Below are positions 17,731 through 27,248 of a stretch of 64,000 nucleotides of DNA, piece after piece. The notes beneath the pieces were generated by a model. The model was not told the DNA's origin. It worked only from the letters and a program-made list of their open reading frames with translations, and did no database searches. The stretch covers positions 2,418,001-2,482,000 of the forward strand of contig NZ_CP073696.1 in the NCBI RefSeq assembly GCF_025264645.1, in the 5' to 3' direction. Origin of the DNA: Edaphobacter lichenicola. Its GTDB lineage: Bacteria > Acidobacteriota > Terriglobia > Terriglobales > Acidobacteriaceae. Every line of letters begins with the position of its first letter. Position 1 is the first letter of the stretch. The position numbers and the translations under genes were made by a program.

Positions 17731-20217
17731 CTACTCGGGAGAGCCTAACGCGAGGTCGATGAGGGTCTTTTCTTCGATCTCGTGGGCCTTTGCAGATCCC
17801 GTTGCGGGAGTTGCGCTGGCGCTGCGCTTGACGCTGAGGACGGCACGATCGCCGGCGAGACGACGCAGCAACGGCATGACGTAAGTGAAGGCACCCATGT
17901 TGGCGGGCTCCTCCTGTACCCAGATGATCTCCTGAGCTTCGGGGTGCTGGTTGAGCGCTGCCTGCAGCTCGGCCTCGGGCCATGGGTAGAGCTGCTCCAC
18001 GAAGATGATGCCGACGCTGAAGTCTTTGCGCTTTTCGCGCTCGACGCGCAGGTTATGGCCGATCTTTCCGCTGCAGACGAGCAGACGGCGTGGGCTCTTT
18101 ACGTCGTTGTCGGGAAGAACGTTCTGGAAGCGCTCGATGGCGAAGTCCGCGAGTGTGGACGATGCGTCGGGGTGACGCAGCATGCTCTTCGGCGTGAAAA
18201 CGATGAGCGGTTTGCGCCACGAACGCATCGCCTGACGACGCAGGAGGTGGAAGTACTGCGCGGCGTTCGAGGGTTGGCAGATCTGGATGTTGTCGTTGGC
18301 AGCGAGCTGAAGGTAGCGCTCGATGCGCGCGCTGGAGTGCTCGGGACCCTGGCCTTCGTATCCGTGCGGAAGCAACATGACGAGGCCGGAGAGCAGGCCC
18401 CACTTGGCTTCGCTGGCGGCGATGAACTGATCCATGATGATCTGTGCACCGTTGGCAAAGTCGCCGAACTGCGCCTCCCACAGGACGAGGGCTTCGGGGA
18501 AATCGCGCGAGAAGCCGTACTCAAAGCCAAGGACTGCAGCTTCCGAGAGCAGTGAGTTGTAGACCTCGAACTTTCCTTGCTTGTCGCTGAGGTGAGCGAG
18601 TGGCGAGTAGCGGACTTCGGTTTCGGTGTCGACCATGACGGCGTGGCGCTGGTTGAAGGTGCCGCGCTGCGAGTCCTGGCCGGTGAGACGGACGGGAGTG
18701 CCGGATTCGAGGAGTGAGGCGAAGGCTACGAGCTCGGCCATGCCGTAGTCGAAGAGGCGTGAGCCTGCCCCCATCTCCTGGCGCTGCTCGAAGAGCTTCT
18801 TCACCTTGGGATGAATGTGGAAGTTGGCGGGGTACGAGGTCAATGAAGTGACGAGCTCGTTGATGCGTTGCGCGGGCAGGCCGGTTGCGACGTCGTCCGC
18901 GGGGTCGAGTTCCCCGCCCTTATAGCTGTCCCAGTAGGCGGGGAGCTGCGCGAGATGAGGTTTGTGATCGGCTTTGCTGGCCGTCTTCTGATCTTCGAGC
19001 AATTCCTGCTGGATCTTCTGCACTTCGGCGGTTGGATCGACGCCGATGTGCTTAGCGTAGAGCTGGTAGAGCGCTGGGCGATCCTTGATAATGGCGTAGC
19101 GGCGCGGCTGCGTGACGGTGGGATCGTCGACTTCGCTGTGTCCGTGTTTGCGGTAGCCGACGAGATCGACCACGATGTCGGAGTGGAAGCGATTGCGGTA
19201 CTCCGCGGCGATGGCAGCGACTCGAACGACGGCGTCGGGATCTTCTGAGTTGACGTGAAAGATCGGGATGGGAAGACGCTTGGCGATGTCGGTTGCGAAG
19301 CGTGAAGAGTTGGACTCTTCGGGCACGGCGGTGAAGCCGAGGAGGTTGTTGACGATAATGTGGATGGTGCCGCCGACGTTGTAGCCGTGCAGCGTTGCCA
19401 TGTTCAGCGTCTCGGCGAGGATGCCCTGGCCTGCGAAGGCGGCGTCGCCGTGGACGATAACCGGCAGGACCTGATCGCTGCCGCCTTTACCGATACGCTC
19501 CTGCTTGGCGCGTGTGCGTCCGAGGACCACGGGATCGACTGCTTCGAGGTGGCTGGGATTGGAGGCAAGGTGGACCGAGATGACTTCGCCGTTCGGGGAG
19601 TGATATTCGCCGGTTGCACCGACGTGATACTTCACGTCGCCACCACCCATGGTGCTGCGCGGATCGACGTCTTCAAACTTGGTGAAGATCTCTGAGGGCA
19701 ACCGACCGACGGTGTTGGTCATTACATTCAAGCGGCCACGGTGGCTCATTGCGAGCATGGCAGTAGTGACGCCGCAGCCTGCGCTGACTGCGAGGATGCG
19801 ATCGAGAAACGGAATGAGCGCTGTGAGTCCTTCGAGCGAGAATCGCTTGGAGCCGAGGTAGCGCGATTGAATGACCTGCTCAAAGAGGTCGGCGTTGATG
19901 AGTTGCGTGAGTATCTGCGACTGATCAGGCTTCGGTGCAGTCTGCTCCATGCGCTCCTGTAGCCACTGACGCTGCTCGGGGTTTGCGATGTGCATGAACT
20001 CCGCTGCGATAGTGCCGCAATAGTAGCTGCGGGCTTCTTTCGCGATGTCGCCTTCAGGAGCGGGTGTTGGGAAGGGCTCGGGGGGGAGATATTGTCCGAG
20101 AGGATCGAGCGAGGCCTGCAGATAACCCCAACGTCTAAAGATGTCGAAGATTGTTTCGCGTTCCTGTTGTTCTACTGTTGCAACTGGTGGTATCAGAGTC
20201 CCTGCCTTCGTGGCCAT
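17731..20217 (-). CDS. sucA: 2-Oxoglutarate dehydrogenase E1 component
   Basis: The thiamine-diphosphate-dependent E1 subunit that decarboxylates 2-oxoglutarate in the TCA cycle. At 828 residues it is about 100 shorter than the E. coli protein, mostly at the N-terminus. Hallmarks are MSHRGRLNVMTN, HVGATGEYHSPNG, LASNPSHLEAVDPVVLGR, the thiamine-binding GDAAFAGQG and VNNLLGFT, and KHGHSEVDDP. The C-terminal transketolase-like part carries GQDSQRGTFNQRHAVM and LMLPHGYEGQGPEHSSAR. The E2 (sucB) and E3 genes are not adjacent, so the complex is encoded at separate loci. A GAGGAAG lies upstream of the ATG. Confidence 0.95.
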   Translation of the reverse strand: MATKAGTLIPPVATVEQQERETIFDIFRRWGYLQASLDPLGQYLPPEPFPTPAPEGDIAKEARSYYCGTIAAEFMHIANPEQRQWLQERMEQTAPKPDQSQILTQLINADLFEQVIQSRYLGSKRFSLEGLTALIPFLDRILAVSAGCGVTTAMLAMSHRGRLNVMTNTVGRLPSEIFTKFEDVDPRSTMGGGDVKYHVGATGEYHSPNGEVISVHLASNPSHLEAVDPVVLGRTRAKQERIGKGGSDQVLPVIVHGDAAFAGQGILAETLNMATLHGYNVGGTIHIIVNNLLGFTAVPEESNSSRFATDIAKRLPIPIFHVNSEDPDAVVRVAAIAAEYRNRFHSDIVVDLVGYRKHGHSEVDDPTVTQPRRYAIIKDRPALYQLYAKHIGVDPTAEVQKIQQELLEDQKTASKADHKPHLAQLPAYWDSYKGGELDPADDVATGLPAQRINELVTSLTSYPANFHIHPKVKKLFEQRQEMGAGSRLFDYGMAELVAFASLLESGTPVRLTGQDSQRGTFNQRHAVMVDTETEVRYSPLAHLSDKQGKFEVYNSLLSEAAVLGFEYGFSRDFPEALVLWEAQFGDFANGAQIIMDQFIAASEAKWGLLSGLVMLLPHGYEGQGPEHSSARIERYLQLAANDNIQICQPSNAAQYFHLLRRQAMRSWRKPLIVFTPKSMLRHPDASSTLADFAIERFQNVLPDNDVKSPRRLLVCSGKIGHNLRVEREKRKDFSVGIIFVEQLYPWPEAELQAALNQHPEAQEIIWVQEEPANMGAFTYVMPLLRRLAGDRAVLSVKRSASATPATGSAKAHEIEEKTLIDLALGSPE

Positions 20218-20385
20218 TGCTTCTGCTTCCTCGCTTCCGATCTATTCGCGAAGCCATTTCGCGTGCAGTATTATGCTAGTCCTTTTGGAGCGAAGGCGCA
20301 CGCTATCGAAAGTCGTAGATTGGTTTGAAACTGTAGACTAGCCGCATACGAAGCAGCCATGCACCCCTACGGAGACAGTTGCAAG

Positions 20386-21927
20386 TTAGAGGGTTGCACC
20401 CTGCAGCCAGGGTTGAAACTCCTCTTCTCCGAAGCCGTGGATCTCACTTCGGGTGGGTTGGCCGGAGGCGACGCGGAGAATCTCGTCGAATATTCGCGCT
20501 CCAGCCTCCTGAACGGTCTCTTCGCCTTCGATAATCGTTCCACAATTGAGGTCCATGTCGTCCGACATGCGGTTGAAAAGGGTGGTGTTTGAGGCGATTT
20601 TGAGAGATGGGGTGGGTTTGCAGCCGAAGACAGAGCCTCTGCCGGTGGTGAAGCAGATGAGGTTGGCGCCGCTGGCAACCTGACCCGTCGCCGAGACCGG
20701 ATCGAAGCCTGGTGAGTCCATGAAGACCAGGCCTTTTTCCGTTACCGGTTCGGCGTAAAGATAGACCTCGTTGAGGTTGGTGGTGCCGCCTTTGGAGATG
20801 GCTCCGAGGGACTTTTCGAGGATGGTTGTCAGACCACCTGTTTTGTTCCCGGGTTGAGGATTGTTGTCGATGGATCCCCGGTGACGGGCGGTGTACTCCT
20901 CCCACCAGTGAATCCGGTCGATGAGGCGGTGGGCGACCTCCGGGCGGGAGGAGCGGCGGGTGAGCAGGTGCTCGGCACCGTAGACCTCGGGTGTTTCGGA
21001 GAGGATGGCGGTGCCCCCGTTGCGGACAAGGATGTCTACGGCTGCGCCGAGAGCCGGGTTGGCGCTGATACCGGAGTAGGCGTCGGAGCCGCCGCACTGG
21101 AGGCCAACGACGAGGTTGGAAGCAGAAAGTTTTGTCCGAATGGCGAGGTTTGCCTGATCAAGCATCTCGAAGGCGCTGGTAATGCCGGCTTGAATTGCGC
21201 TGGCAGTGCCTCCAGCCTCTTGAATGGTGCTCGTGCGGAGGTTGCCAGTAGCGCCGGTGAGGGTGATCAGAGGCTCGATCTGATTGGTTTCGCAGCCGAG
21301 ACCAAGGAGGAGGACTGCGGCGAAGTTGGGGTGGGTCGCATAGCCAGCGAAGACGCGGCGGAGCAGGTCGGCTGGTTCATCGTGCTCGGCCATTCCGCAA
21401 CCGGTGCCGTGGGTGATCGCGACGACTCCGTCCACGTTTGGGTAGGCGTTGAGAATCTGCGGTGTGAAGTGTGCGGCGATACGGCGGGCTACGGTTGCTG
21501 AACAGTTAACTGTGGTGAGGATGCCGACGTAGTTGCGAGTGGCGACACGACCGTCGGCGCGCAAAATGCCGTGGAAGCTCGCACTTTCGGCGGGCGGGAT
21601 GAACTCGGTGAGGCGGGCTTCGACACCGATGGCGTAGTCGCGTTCGAAGTTGGCGGTTACGAGATTGTGAGTATGAACATGTTCACCGACGGCGATCGGC
21701 TGTTTAGCGAAACCTATGATCTGGTTGAATTTGCGGACTGGTTGACCAGATTCGATGGCGTGGACGGCGAGTTTGTGTCCTGCGGGGATGTCGGCGATCG
21801 TCGTGAGGTGAAGGCCGGAGAGGTGCTGGTTAGCCGCAACGGGCTTGAGGGCGACGGCGACGTCGTCTGAGATGCCGAGCATGAGTGCCTGGGGAATCAA
21901 ACTGTTCTGGTTATCTCCGCGAACCAA
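20386..21927 (-). CDS. uxaA: Altronate dehydratase
   Basis: Dehydrates D-altronate to 2-dehydro-3-deoxygluconate in galacturonate breakdown. The 513 residues hold a small N-terminal SAF-like domain (about 20-100, DDVAVALKPVA and GEHVHTHNL) and a large catalytic domain with NYVGILTTVNCSATVARRI, THGTGCGM, LLGLGCETNQ, GLQCGGSDAYSGI and MDSPGFDPVSATGQVASGANL. Conserved cysteines may hold a metal or iron-sulfur site. The start taken is a TTG at 21927, whose length fits the family; an internal ATG at 21882 is possible. No other uronate-pathway genes are in the window. It could alternatively act on galactarate-type acids. Confidence 0.88.
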   Translation of the reverse strand: MVRGDNQNSLIPQALMLGISDDVAVALKPVAANQHLSGLHLTTIADIPAGHKLAVHAIESGQPVRKFNQIIGFAKQPIAVGEHVHTHNLVTANFERDYAIGVEARLTEFIPPAESASFHGILRADGRVATRNYVGILTTVNCSATVARRIAAHFTPQILNAYPNVDGVVAITHGTGCGMAEHDEPADLLRRVFAGYATHPNFAAVLLLGLGCETNQIEPLITLTGATGNLRTSTIQEAGGTASAIQAGITSAFEMLDQANLAIRTKLSASNLVVGLQCGGSDAYSGISANPALGAAVDILVRNGGTAILSETPEVYGAEHLLTRRSSRPEVAHRLIDRIHWWEEYTARHRGSIDNNPQPGNKTGGLTTILEKSLGAISKGGTTNLNEVYLYAEPVTEKGLVFMDSPGFDPVSATGQVASGANLICFTTGRGSVFGCKPTPSLKIASNTTLFNRMSDDMDLNCGTIIEGEETVQEAGARIFDEILRVASGQPTRSEIHGFGEEEFQPWLQGATL

Positions 21928-22062
21928 ATACCGAGGTGGAGGCGTTTAGTGGTACGACCACACTGTACTCTATCGTTGCAGTCTGTGGGCGAAGATCGTA
22001 ACGCTATATTCAATTTTTTCGGCGAATTGTTTGTCCGTGGCCCGGCAACTATAGTTGTGGTT

Positions 22063-23061
22063 ATGGTGGCTTTCGCTCGCATGGCTTTGGCTTCAGTGAT
22101 CGCGATAAGCTTGATCAGCGCGTCCACAGAGATCGGGTTCGCTGCGCGTGTGGCGTCATGGGCGAATGCGCAAGAACAGCCTCAAACGACTGCTTCCCAA
22201 ACCGGCTCGACGGCGGTGCCCGTCGCGGCACCGCCGGGGAACAGTGAGGTAGAGGAGCGACCACTGCCGGATATTCCTACGCTGATGCGTGCGGTGGAGA
22301 CGAACCAGAGGGCGTCCGAGAAGATTGAGAAGGACTATCTGTATAAGTCGGTGCAGACCGAGCGGCAGTCGGATGGGCATGGCGGCGTAAAGAAGGTAGA
22401 GGTCAAGGAGTACGACGTTTTTTGGGTGGAAGGGGTTCCGGTGCGTCGGATGACCAAGAAGAATGGGAAGGAGTTGACCGCCGAGGAGCAGAAGAAGGAG
22501 AACGAAGAGATCGACAAAGAGGTTGCGAAGGCAAAGGAGAGGCGCGCGAAGGCCGATGCGAAGGGCAAAGAATCAAGTCCGCGCGGCGATGATGAGATTA
22601 CGGTCTCGCGACTGCTGGAGCTGGGTAGTTTTACCAATGCGAGGCGGGTTCAGATGAATGGCCGGGACACGATTGCTATCGATTTTGCAGGTGATCCGAA
22701 GGCAAAGACGCGGAATCGGGGTGAGGACGTGATTCGCGACCTGGTGGGGACGGCGTGGGTGGATGAGCAGGATAAGGTGTTGGTAAAAGTGCAGGGGCAC
22801 TTTCTCAATAACTTCAAGATCGGCGCCGGGCTGGTGGCGAACATTCAGAAGGGTACGAGCTTTGGGATGGAACAGCGGAAGGTAAACGACGAGGTATGGC
22901 TTCCGGCGATGATCGAGGGGCAAGGGTCTGCGCGGGCGCTTTTGTTTTTCAGTTTTAATGGGAGTTTGCAGGCGGTGGAGTCGGACTATCGGAAGTTCAA
23001 GGCGACTTCGACGATATTGCCGGGGATGAGCACGGCTCAGGAAGAGCCGACTCCACAGTGA
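22063..23061 (+). CDS. Exported protein of unknown function
   Basis: From the ATG at 22063 the product has 332 residues and a signal-like hydrophobic stretch (MVAFARMALASVIAISLI). A proline/alanine/threonine-rich linker follows, then a helical charged segment (KKNGKELTAEEQKKENEEID). The C-terminal half looks like an outer-membrane lipoprotein-sorting-type beta fold (MNGRDTIAIDFAGDPKAK, GTAWVDEQDKVLVKVQGHF). Such proteins are frequent in acidobacteria and I do not recognise a function. The frame is open to 21949, but those residues have no signal-peptide logic. Divergent from uxaA. Confidence 0.65.
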   Translation: MVAFARMALASVIAISLISASTEIGFAARVASWANAQEQPQTTASQTGSTAVPVAAPPGNSEVEERPLPDIPTLMRAVETNQRASEKIEKDYLYKSVQTERQSDGHGGVKKVEVKEYDVFWVEGVPVRRMTKKNGKELTAEEQKKENEEIDKEVAKAKERRAKADAKGKESSPRGDDEITVSRLLELGSFTNARRVQMNGRDTIAIDFAGDPKAKTRNRGEDVIRDLVGTAWVDEQDKVLVKVQGHFLNNFKIGAGLVANIQKGTSFGMEQRKVNDEVWLPAMIEGQGSARALLFFSFNGSLQAVESDYRKFKATSTILPGMSTAQEEPTPQ

Positions 23062-23194
23062 TTCTGGCACGAGGAGGCTTAGCCACTTCGCTTTGTTCCC
23101 GTGGCAGGTCTTCAAGGTGATTAAGCGCGCAAAGGGATAGCCTGAGCCATCCCTCCCGCAAAACTGGTTGTCGCTGCAGTCTTAGTGCTAAAGA

Positions 23195-23395
23195 CTAGAG
23201 AGGCTGAACGTCAGACGCCTGCCAACCCTTGGGTCCCTTTACCACGTTGAACTGTACAGCCTGGCCCTCTTGAAGGCTCTTGAAACCGTTCGAATTGATC
23301 GCCGAGTAGTGTACGAATACATCCTCGCCGTTCTGACGGCTGATAAAGCCAAACCCCTTGGCATCGTTAAACCACTTCACTGTTCCCTGTTCCAT
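23195..23395 (-). CDS. cspA: Cold-shock protein (CspA family)
   Basis: A 66-residue single cold-shock domain. RNP1 KGFGFISR and RNP2 DVFVHYSAI are intact, and it starts [12 protein letters not shown]. It binds single-stranded RNA/DNA as an RNA chaperone. AAGGAAA lies about 11 bases upstream of the ATG. More than 250 bases of gene-free sequence lie upstream (23396-23658), enough for the long structured leader cold-shock mRNAs often have. An inverted repeat AAATAGT/ACTATTT lies in that region at about 23537-23560. Confidence 0.95.
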   Translation of the reverse strand: MEQGTVKWFNDAKGFGFISRQNGEDVFVHYSAINSNGFKSLQEGQAVQFNVVKGPKGWQASDVQPL

Positions 23396-23658
23396 GTTCG
23401 TTATTTCCTTATTGCTATTGAATTTGCCGCTAGATCCAAATCGGGGTTCGTACAGTACGAGCTTTGCAGAAATCCAATCTGTTTCAAACGATGTGTGAAG
23501 GTTAGCACAACTGGCAAGTTTTTTTCTTTTAATCTCCTAAATAGTTATTGCTGCACTATTTATGGTGCAAAAAATGTGGAGAAGATGGGCAAAAAGAGGA
23601 TTTCAGGCGGACGGCCACTCGACAAAGATATGCTGACGATGTTAGGTATCACGCACCG

Positions 23659-24456
23659 TCACGCTTTGAGGTGGGAACGAACGATCTCTTCGGCCTTGGC
23701 GAGGACCTGATCGAGGGTCATCGCCGTAGAGTCGAGGATGACTGAGTCGGGAGCAGGTTGAAGGGGCGATTCGGCGCGGTGGCGATCGCGGTAGTCGCGC
23801 TCTTTGAGGTCGCGAAGGATGGCCTCTTCGGCGAGGCGCTGCTGCTCGGCCGTAATGGGGTCAGGGGCCTGACGTGCAGAGTTCTGCCGGGCGGTGGGCT
23901 GGTTGGTGTGGGATTCGGGGGCTGCCTGACGATAGCGGCGGTTGCCGCGAACTTCGGGGGCGGCATCGAGGAAGATCTTTACCTCAGCATCGGGGAAGAC
24001 GGCGGTGCCGATGTCGCGGCCCTCCATGACGACGCCGCCGGCCTCGCCGAGTGCGCGCTGCTGCTGGACCATCCAGGCGCGAAGGTGAGGATGAACGGAG
24101 ACCTGGGAGGCGGCGGAGGTGACGTCGGTCTCGCGGATGCGGCGGGAGACGTCCATGCCGTCGAGGAGGACGCGGTTGCCTTCGAGTTGCGGCTCGAGGG
24201 TGATGCGGGTGTGGGCGGCGAGGTCCATGAGGGGAGCTTCTTCGTCGAAGGCGTAGTCGTTTTCGATGGCTTTAAGGGCGAGGGCGCGATACATGGCGCC
24301 GGTCTCGAGGTTGAGAAAGCCGAAGCGGCGGGCGAGGTGGGCGGCGAGGGTGCTTTTGCCGGCGCCAGCGGGCCCGTCGATGGCGATGACGGGGCGCTGG
24401 CGTTTTTTGGTTTCAGGCGGCGTTGCGGGTGCGGAGTCTTCGTGCGACTGCGTCAT
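23659..24456 (-). CDS. cmk: Cytidylate kinase
   Basis: Phosphorylates CMP and dCMP. The 265 residues have an extra polar tail of about 20 residues before VIAIDGPAGAGKSTLAAHLA (P-loop). The family motifs LETGAMYRALALKA, RIRETDVTSAASQVSVHPHLR and GRDIGTAVFPDAEVKIFLDA follow. The later CMP-binding/LID region contains an insertion with QPTARQNSARQAPDPIT, so the protein is some 35 residues longer than E. coli Cmk. It begins five bases after the stop of the upstream long low-complexity protein, suggesting coupled translation. Confidence 0.93.
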   Translation of the reverse strand: MTQSHEDSAPATPPETKKRQRPVIAIDGPAGAGKSTLAAHLARRFGFLNLETGAMYRALALKAIENDYAFDEEAPLMDLAAHTRITLEPQLEGNRVLLDGMDVSRRIRETDVTSAASQVSVHPHLRAWMVQQQRALGEAGGVVMEGRDIGTAVFPDAEVKIFLDAAPEVRGNRRYRQAAPESHTNQPTARQNSARQAPDPITAEQQRLAEEAILRDLKERDYRDRHRAESPLQPAPDSVILDSTAMTLDQVLAKAEEIVRSHLKA

Positions 24457-24461
24457 TCGGC

Positions 24462-26771
24462 CTATTCGCCTTCCTGAGGTTTGAATTTGCGTGTTGGAGT
24501 GCGCTTGCCGAATGGTTTTTTATTGTCCTTGAATTTGTCGAAGGTGCTGGCGGGTTTGCCGGTGCCGCCTGCAGTAGATTTGCCGTATGGCTTTTTGCCG
24601 GCGAAGCTGCTTCCGGCGGATTTTCCTGCGTAGCTGCCACCTGCGGATTTACCGGCGTAGCCTCCGCTGGATTTACCGAAGGGCTTCTTGGCTCCGAAGC
24701 TGCCGCTGGGTTTGCTTGTGAAGTTGCTGCGTGACCTTGGGGCGTAGTCGCCGGAACCTTCGGGGCGGGCCGGCCGGTCGGAGGAGTAAGGACGTGGGGT
24801 GCGCGGCGCGTCGAACTTGCGGAAGGGTGGTCCACTGGGCCTGTTGATGCGACCTTCGCTGCGGTCTCCTCCGAAGTTGCTGCGAGGAGCGCGTTCGCTG
24901 CGGTCTGCACGGTCGCGGGAGAAGTTTGGCTTGCCGCCAAAGCGCGATGAGGCTGCTCCCTCTTCGCGTGGAGCGAACGATTTGCGTGGAGCGAAGCCGT
25001 TGGTGCGGTCGCCGCCGTCTGAGCTGCGCTGCGGACGAGCGGAGAAGCTGCCGGGTTTGCGCGGTCCGCCGAAGCTGGATTTGTCGGCGAAGGTGCGGCG
25101 GGGAGGACGGCTGTCACTGGAGTCGGCGTCGGGACGGGCGGCGAACTCGCGGCGTGGCGGACGAGAGTCGCCATAGTCGCGCCGCGGTGGGCGGCTGTCG
25201 CTGTTGTCGCGACCAAAGCTGGGCTTCCCAGCGAAGCCTTCGCGCTTGCGGCCGAAGGTGCCGGGCCTGGAGAAGGTCTTACGGGGACGGTCGGTGTCGC
25301 CTGCTGGGGCATCGCCGTAGGGGCGAGGGGTGTACTCGCGGCGGGGTGGGCGGCTGTCGGTGGAGTCTTCGTTGCGGCGGTAGGTCGGGCGGTCGCCGCC
25401 GAAGGAGGGACGGTCGGATTTGAAGGAGGGACGATCGCTGCCAAAGCGAGGTTTGCTGCCGAAACTGGGTTTCGATCCGAAGGATGGCCTGGAGCCGAAA
25501 GAGGAGCGCTTCCCTTCACTGTCGAAGGCTGGTTTGCGGTCATAGGTACGGGGCGCTCGCGGAGTTTCGGTGCTATCGCCGTCTTCCGAAACTTCGGATG
25601 AGGATTTCGCTGCGGCGAGGCGGTCGGCCTTCTCTTCTTCCCAGGGCTTGGTGAAGCTGGGGCGGTCTGGGCGGTTGGATTCGCGGGTGAAGGGGCGGCG
25701 TTCGCGCGGTGCGGGCGCTGATTCGGAGTCGCGACCAGGTTTGGTTACAAATCCTGTACCGACCTTACGGGGCTTGGGGACGAACTTCTTGATTCGCGGC
25801 GATTCTACTGTTTCGGCGCTGTCGCCTTCGGTAGTGACGACGATGGAGTCGACGTCGTCTGGTGCCGGTGGCGCAACGGCGAGGAAGGCGGGGAGTTCAC
25901 CGGTGACATGAACGACGGTGCGGCCTTCGACGGCGATGGTTTCGAGCTGGCGTGCGGAGATGAGCGCGTGGACGACGTCGCGGATGCGCGAGCGGGCGGC
26001 TACTGGGGAGAGGAAGGTCTCGATGTCTTCTTCAGACGCTACGATGGCCTGGCCGAGGTAGAGCGAGATGAGAGCCGAGAGCGCGGTGGGCTGGCCGGCG
26101 TTGGCTCCGGCTTTGATCTGTTTGGTAAAGCGGGTGGAGGTGAGCTCCCAGAGTGTCGCAGCGCCATCGGGCTGTGGAACGGGGATGACGCGGAGATGCT
26201 GCCAGAGCTCGGTGAGCGAGCGGAGAACAGCGGATTCGGTGACCTCCTTGCCGAGCTGCGTGGTGAGGTCGTAGGAGGACATGCCGGTGGCGTGGTCTTT
26301 GGCGCGCTCGGTGAGAAGGTTGTAGGTGTTGAGGGCGAGCGGAGAGACCTTGGTGGCTCCGCTGGTGGTGGGGGGTTGCTTCCATGCCTTGTCGCCGCGA
26401 AGAGTGAAGATGTAGGGAAAGGCGAGAGGAGAGACGATGAAATCGGGCGTCTCGCTGCCGTTGCCGGTTGGCGAGCCTAGCAGGTTGAGGGGGATTGCGC
26501 CGCCGTCGATGATGAGACGCGAGAGGAGGCTGCGGGACTGGTCGGTGTCGGCGAGGGAGGGGGCGACATTGGGAGTGCCGAGAACCGCTTCGACAAAGGA
26601 TGGCGCGGGGGCCGGAAGCTGAGCGGCGCGAGGCGTGAAGAAGACCAGGCCGGAGGTATTAAGCCAGTCGCGGAGCATGTTGATGGTGAGGATGGGATCG
26701 GCGTTGTGATGCCAATGGGCGAGACGGGCGGCGGCGAGCTGGTCAGCCGTGGGAGTGCTTAGGTTACTCAA
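24462..26771 (-). CDS. AlkZ-like winged-helix protein with a very long disordered Arg/Gly/Ser-rich tail
   Basis: A 769-residue protein. Residues about 1-305 resemble the winged-helix AlkZ/YcaQ-related family (HTH_42-like): [45 protein letters not shown] and the final helix-turn-helix [18 protein letters not shown]. From about 330 to the end the sequence is low complexity and strongly basic. It contains a run of [15 protein letters not shown] units, four DSRPPRR units and a C-terminal cluster of [18 protein letters not shown] units. Such tails favour RNA or DNA binding and condensate formation. The domain assignment is by memory of the family pattern and moderately sure; the function is unknown. 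It is upstream of cmk with a five-base gap. Confidence 0.7.
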   Translation of the reverse strand: MSNLSTPTADQLAAARLAHWHHNADPILTINMLRDWLNTSGLVFFTPRAAQLPAPAPSFVEAVLGTPNVAPSLADTDQSRSLLSRLIIDGGAIPLNLLGSPTGNGSETPDFIVSPLAFPYIFTLRGDKAWKQPPTTSGATKVSPLALNTYNLLTERAKDHATGMSSYDLTTQLGKEVTESAVLRSLTELWQHLRVIPVPQPDGAATLWELTSTRFTKQIKAGANAGQPTALSALISLYLGQAIVASEEDIETFLSPVAARSRIRDVVHALISARQLETIAVEGRTVVHVTGELPAFLAVAPPAPDDVDSIVVTTEGDSAETVESPRIKKFVPKPRKVGTGFVTKPGRDSESAPAPRERRPFTRESNRPDRPSFTKPWEEEKADRLAAAKSSSEVSEDGDSTETPRAPRTYDRKPAFDSEGKRSSFGSRPSFGSKPSFGSKPRFGSDRPSFKSDRPSFGGDRPTYRRNEDSTDSRPPRREYTPRPYGDAPAGDTDRPRKTFSRPGTFGRKREGFAGKPSFGRDNSDSRPPRRDYGDSRPPRREFAARPDADSSDSRPPRRTFADKSSFGGPRKPGSFSARPQRSSDGGDRTNGFAPRKSFAPREEGAASSRFGGKPNFSRDRADRSERAPRSNFGGDRSEGRINRPSGPPFRKFDAPRTPRPYSSDRPARPEGSGDYAPRSRSNFTSKPSGSFGAKKPFGKSSGGYAGKSAGGSYAGKSAGSSFAGKKPYGKSTAGGTGKPASTFDKFKDNKKPFGKRTPTRKFKPQEGE

Positions 26772-26872
26772 GGTGTTGCCTTCCTGCTGGGCGGAGCGAT
26801 GCTCGCGCTACAACATATCCTCAGCCTGGGCTAAAAGGATGACACTAAAGAATTGGATTCGAGCGAGTGCGA

Positions 26873-26935
26873 CTAGATGCGCTGAAATGCTTTTTGTATG
26901 TCTTTATAAGAATAACGCAAAGCGACGGTCTGCCC
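26873..26935 (-). pseudogene. Decayed second copy of the mutL 3' end
   Basis: On the minus strand this reads GQTVALRYSYKDIQKAFQRI and a TAG stop. The end of the intact MutL reads GRPIALRYSYKDIAKAFQRI and a TAG stop; 16 of 20 residues agree. By my hand alignment about three quarters of the 63 bases match, with most differences silent. The frame meets a stop three codons further upstream and similarity ends there. It lies 376 bases past the intact mutL stop, in the same orientation. The 477-base gap 26772-27248 has no complete gene. It also holds a short open frame ending at 27076 (SYAKAYRTAPLPEDIKSYNR) that I do not recognise. Confidence 0.75.
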
Positions 26936-27248
26936 ATTGAGCTAACAACGATCTTTCCGCTTTTCGCGCAGGCGGACAAACTGGCACGCGCCTAGAGAAC
27001 CGCGTGCCGATGGGATGGTGGGTGAAATCTGTCAGGTGTGTATCAGAAACAGGTCTGGATTGGGGCAAGAACATTTCAGGGGATGGGCTGGCCGGCGGCA
27101 GTCATCTGCTGCAGTTGATGGCGGTTATAACTCTTGATGTCTTCGGGGAGCGGAGCGGTTCGATATGCCTTTGCATAGGATTCTCCAGTGAAATGAGATT
27201 GGCCTTCCAGTTTAGTGCTGGATATCCAGGGAATTTCACAGAGCAGGA

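Noticed and set aside
24413..25543. 376-residue minus-strand frame and large plus-strand frames within the winged-helix gene
   Set aside because: They are by-products of the repetitive, GC-rich coding of the disordered tail; composition is almost only Ala/Pro/Thr/Ser.
26930..26960. tRNA-like stretch GTTAGCTCAATGGGCAGACC on the minus strand
   Set aside because: It resembles a D-arm only; no acceptor stem, anticodon arm or T-arm can be built. The overlap with the mutL fossil accounts for part of it.
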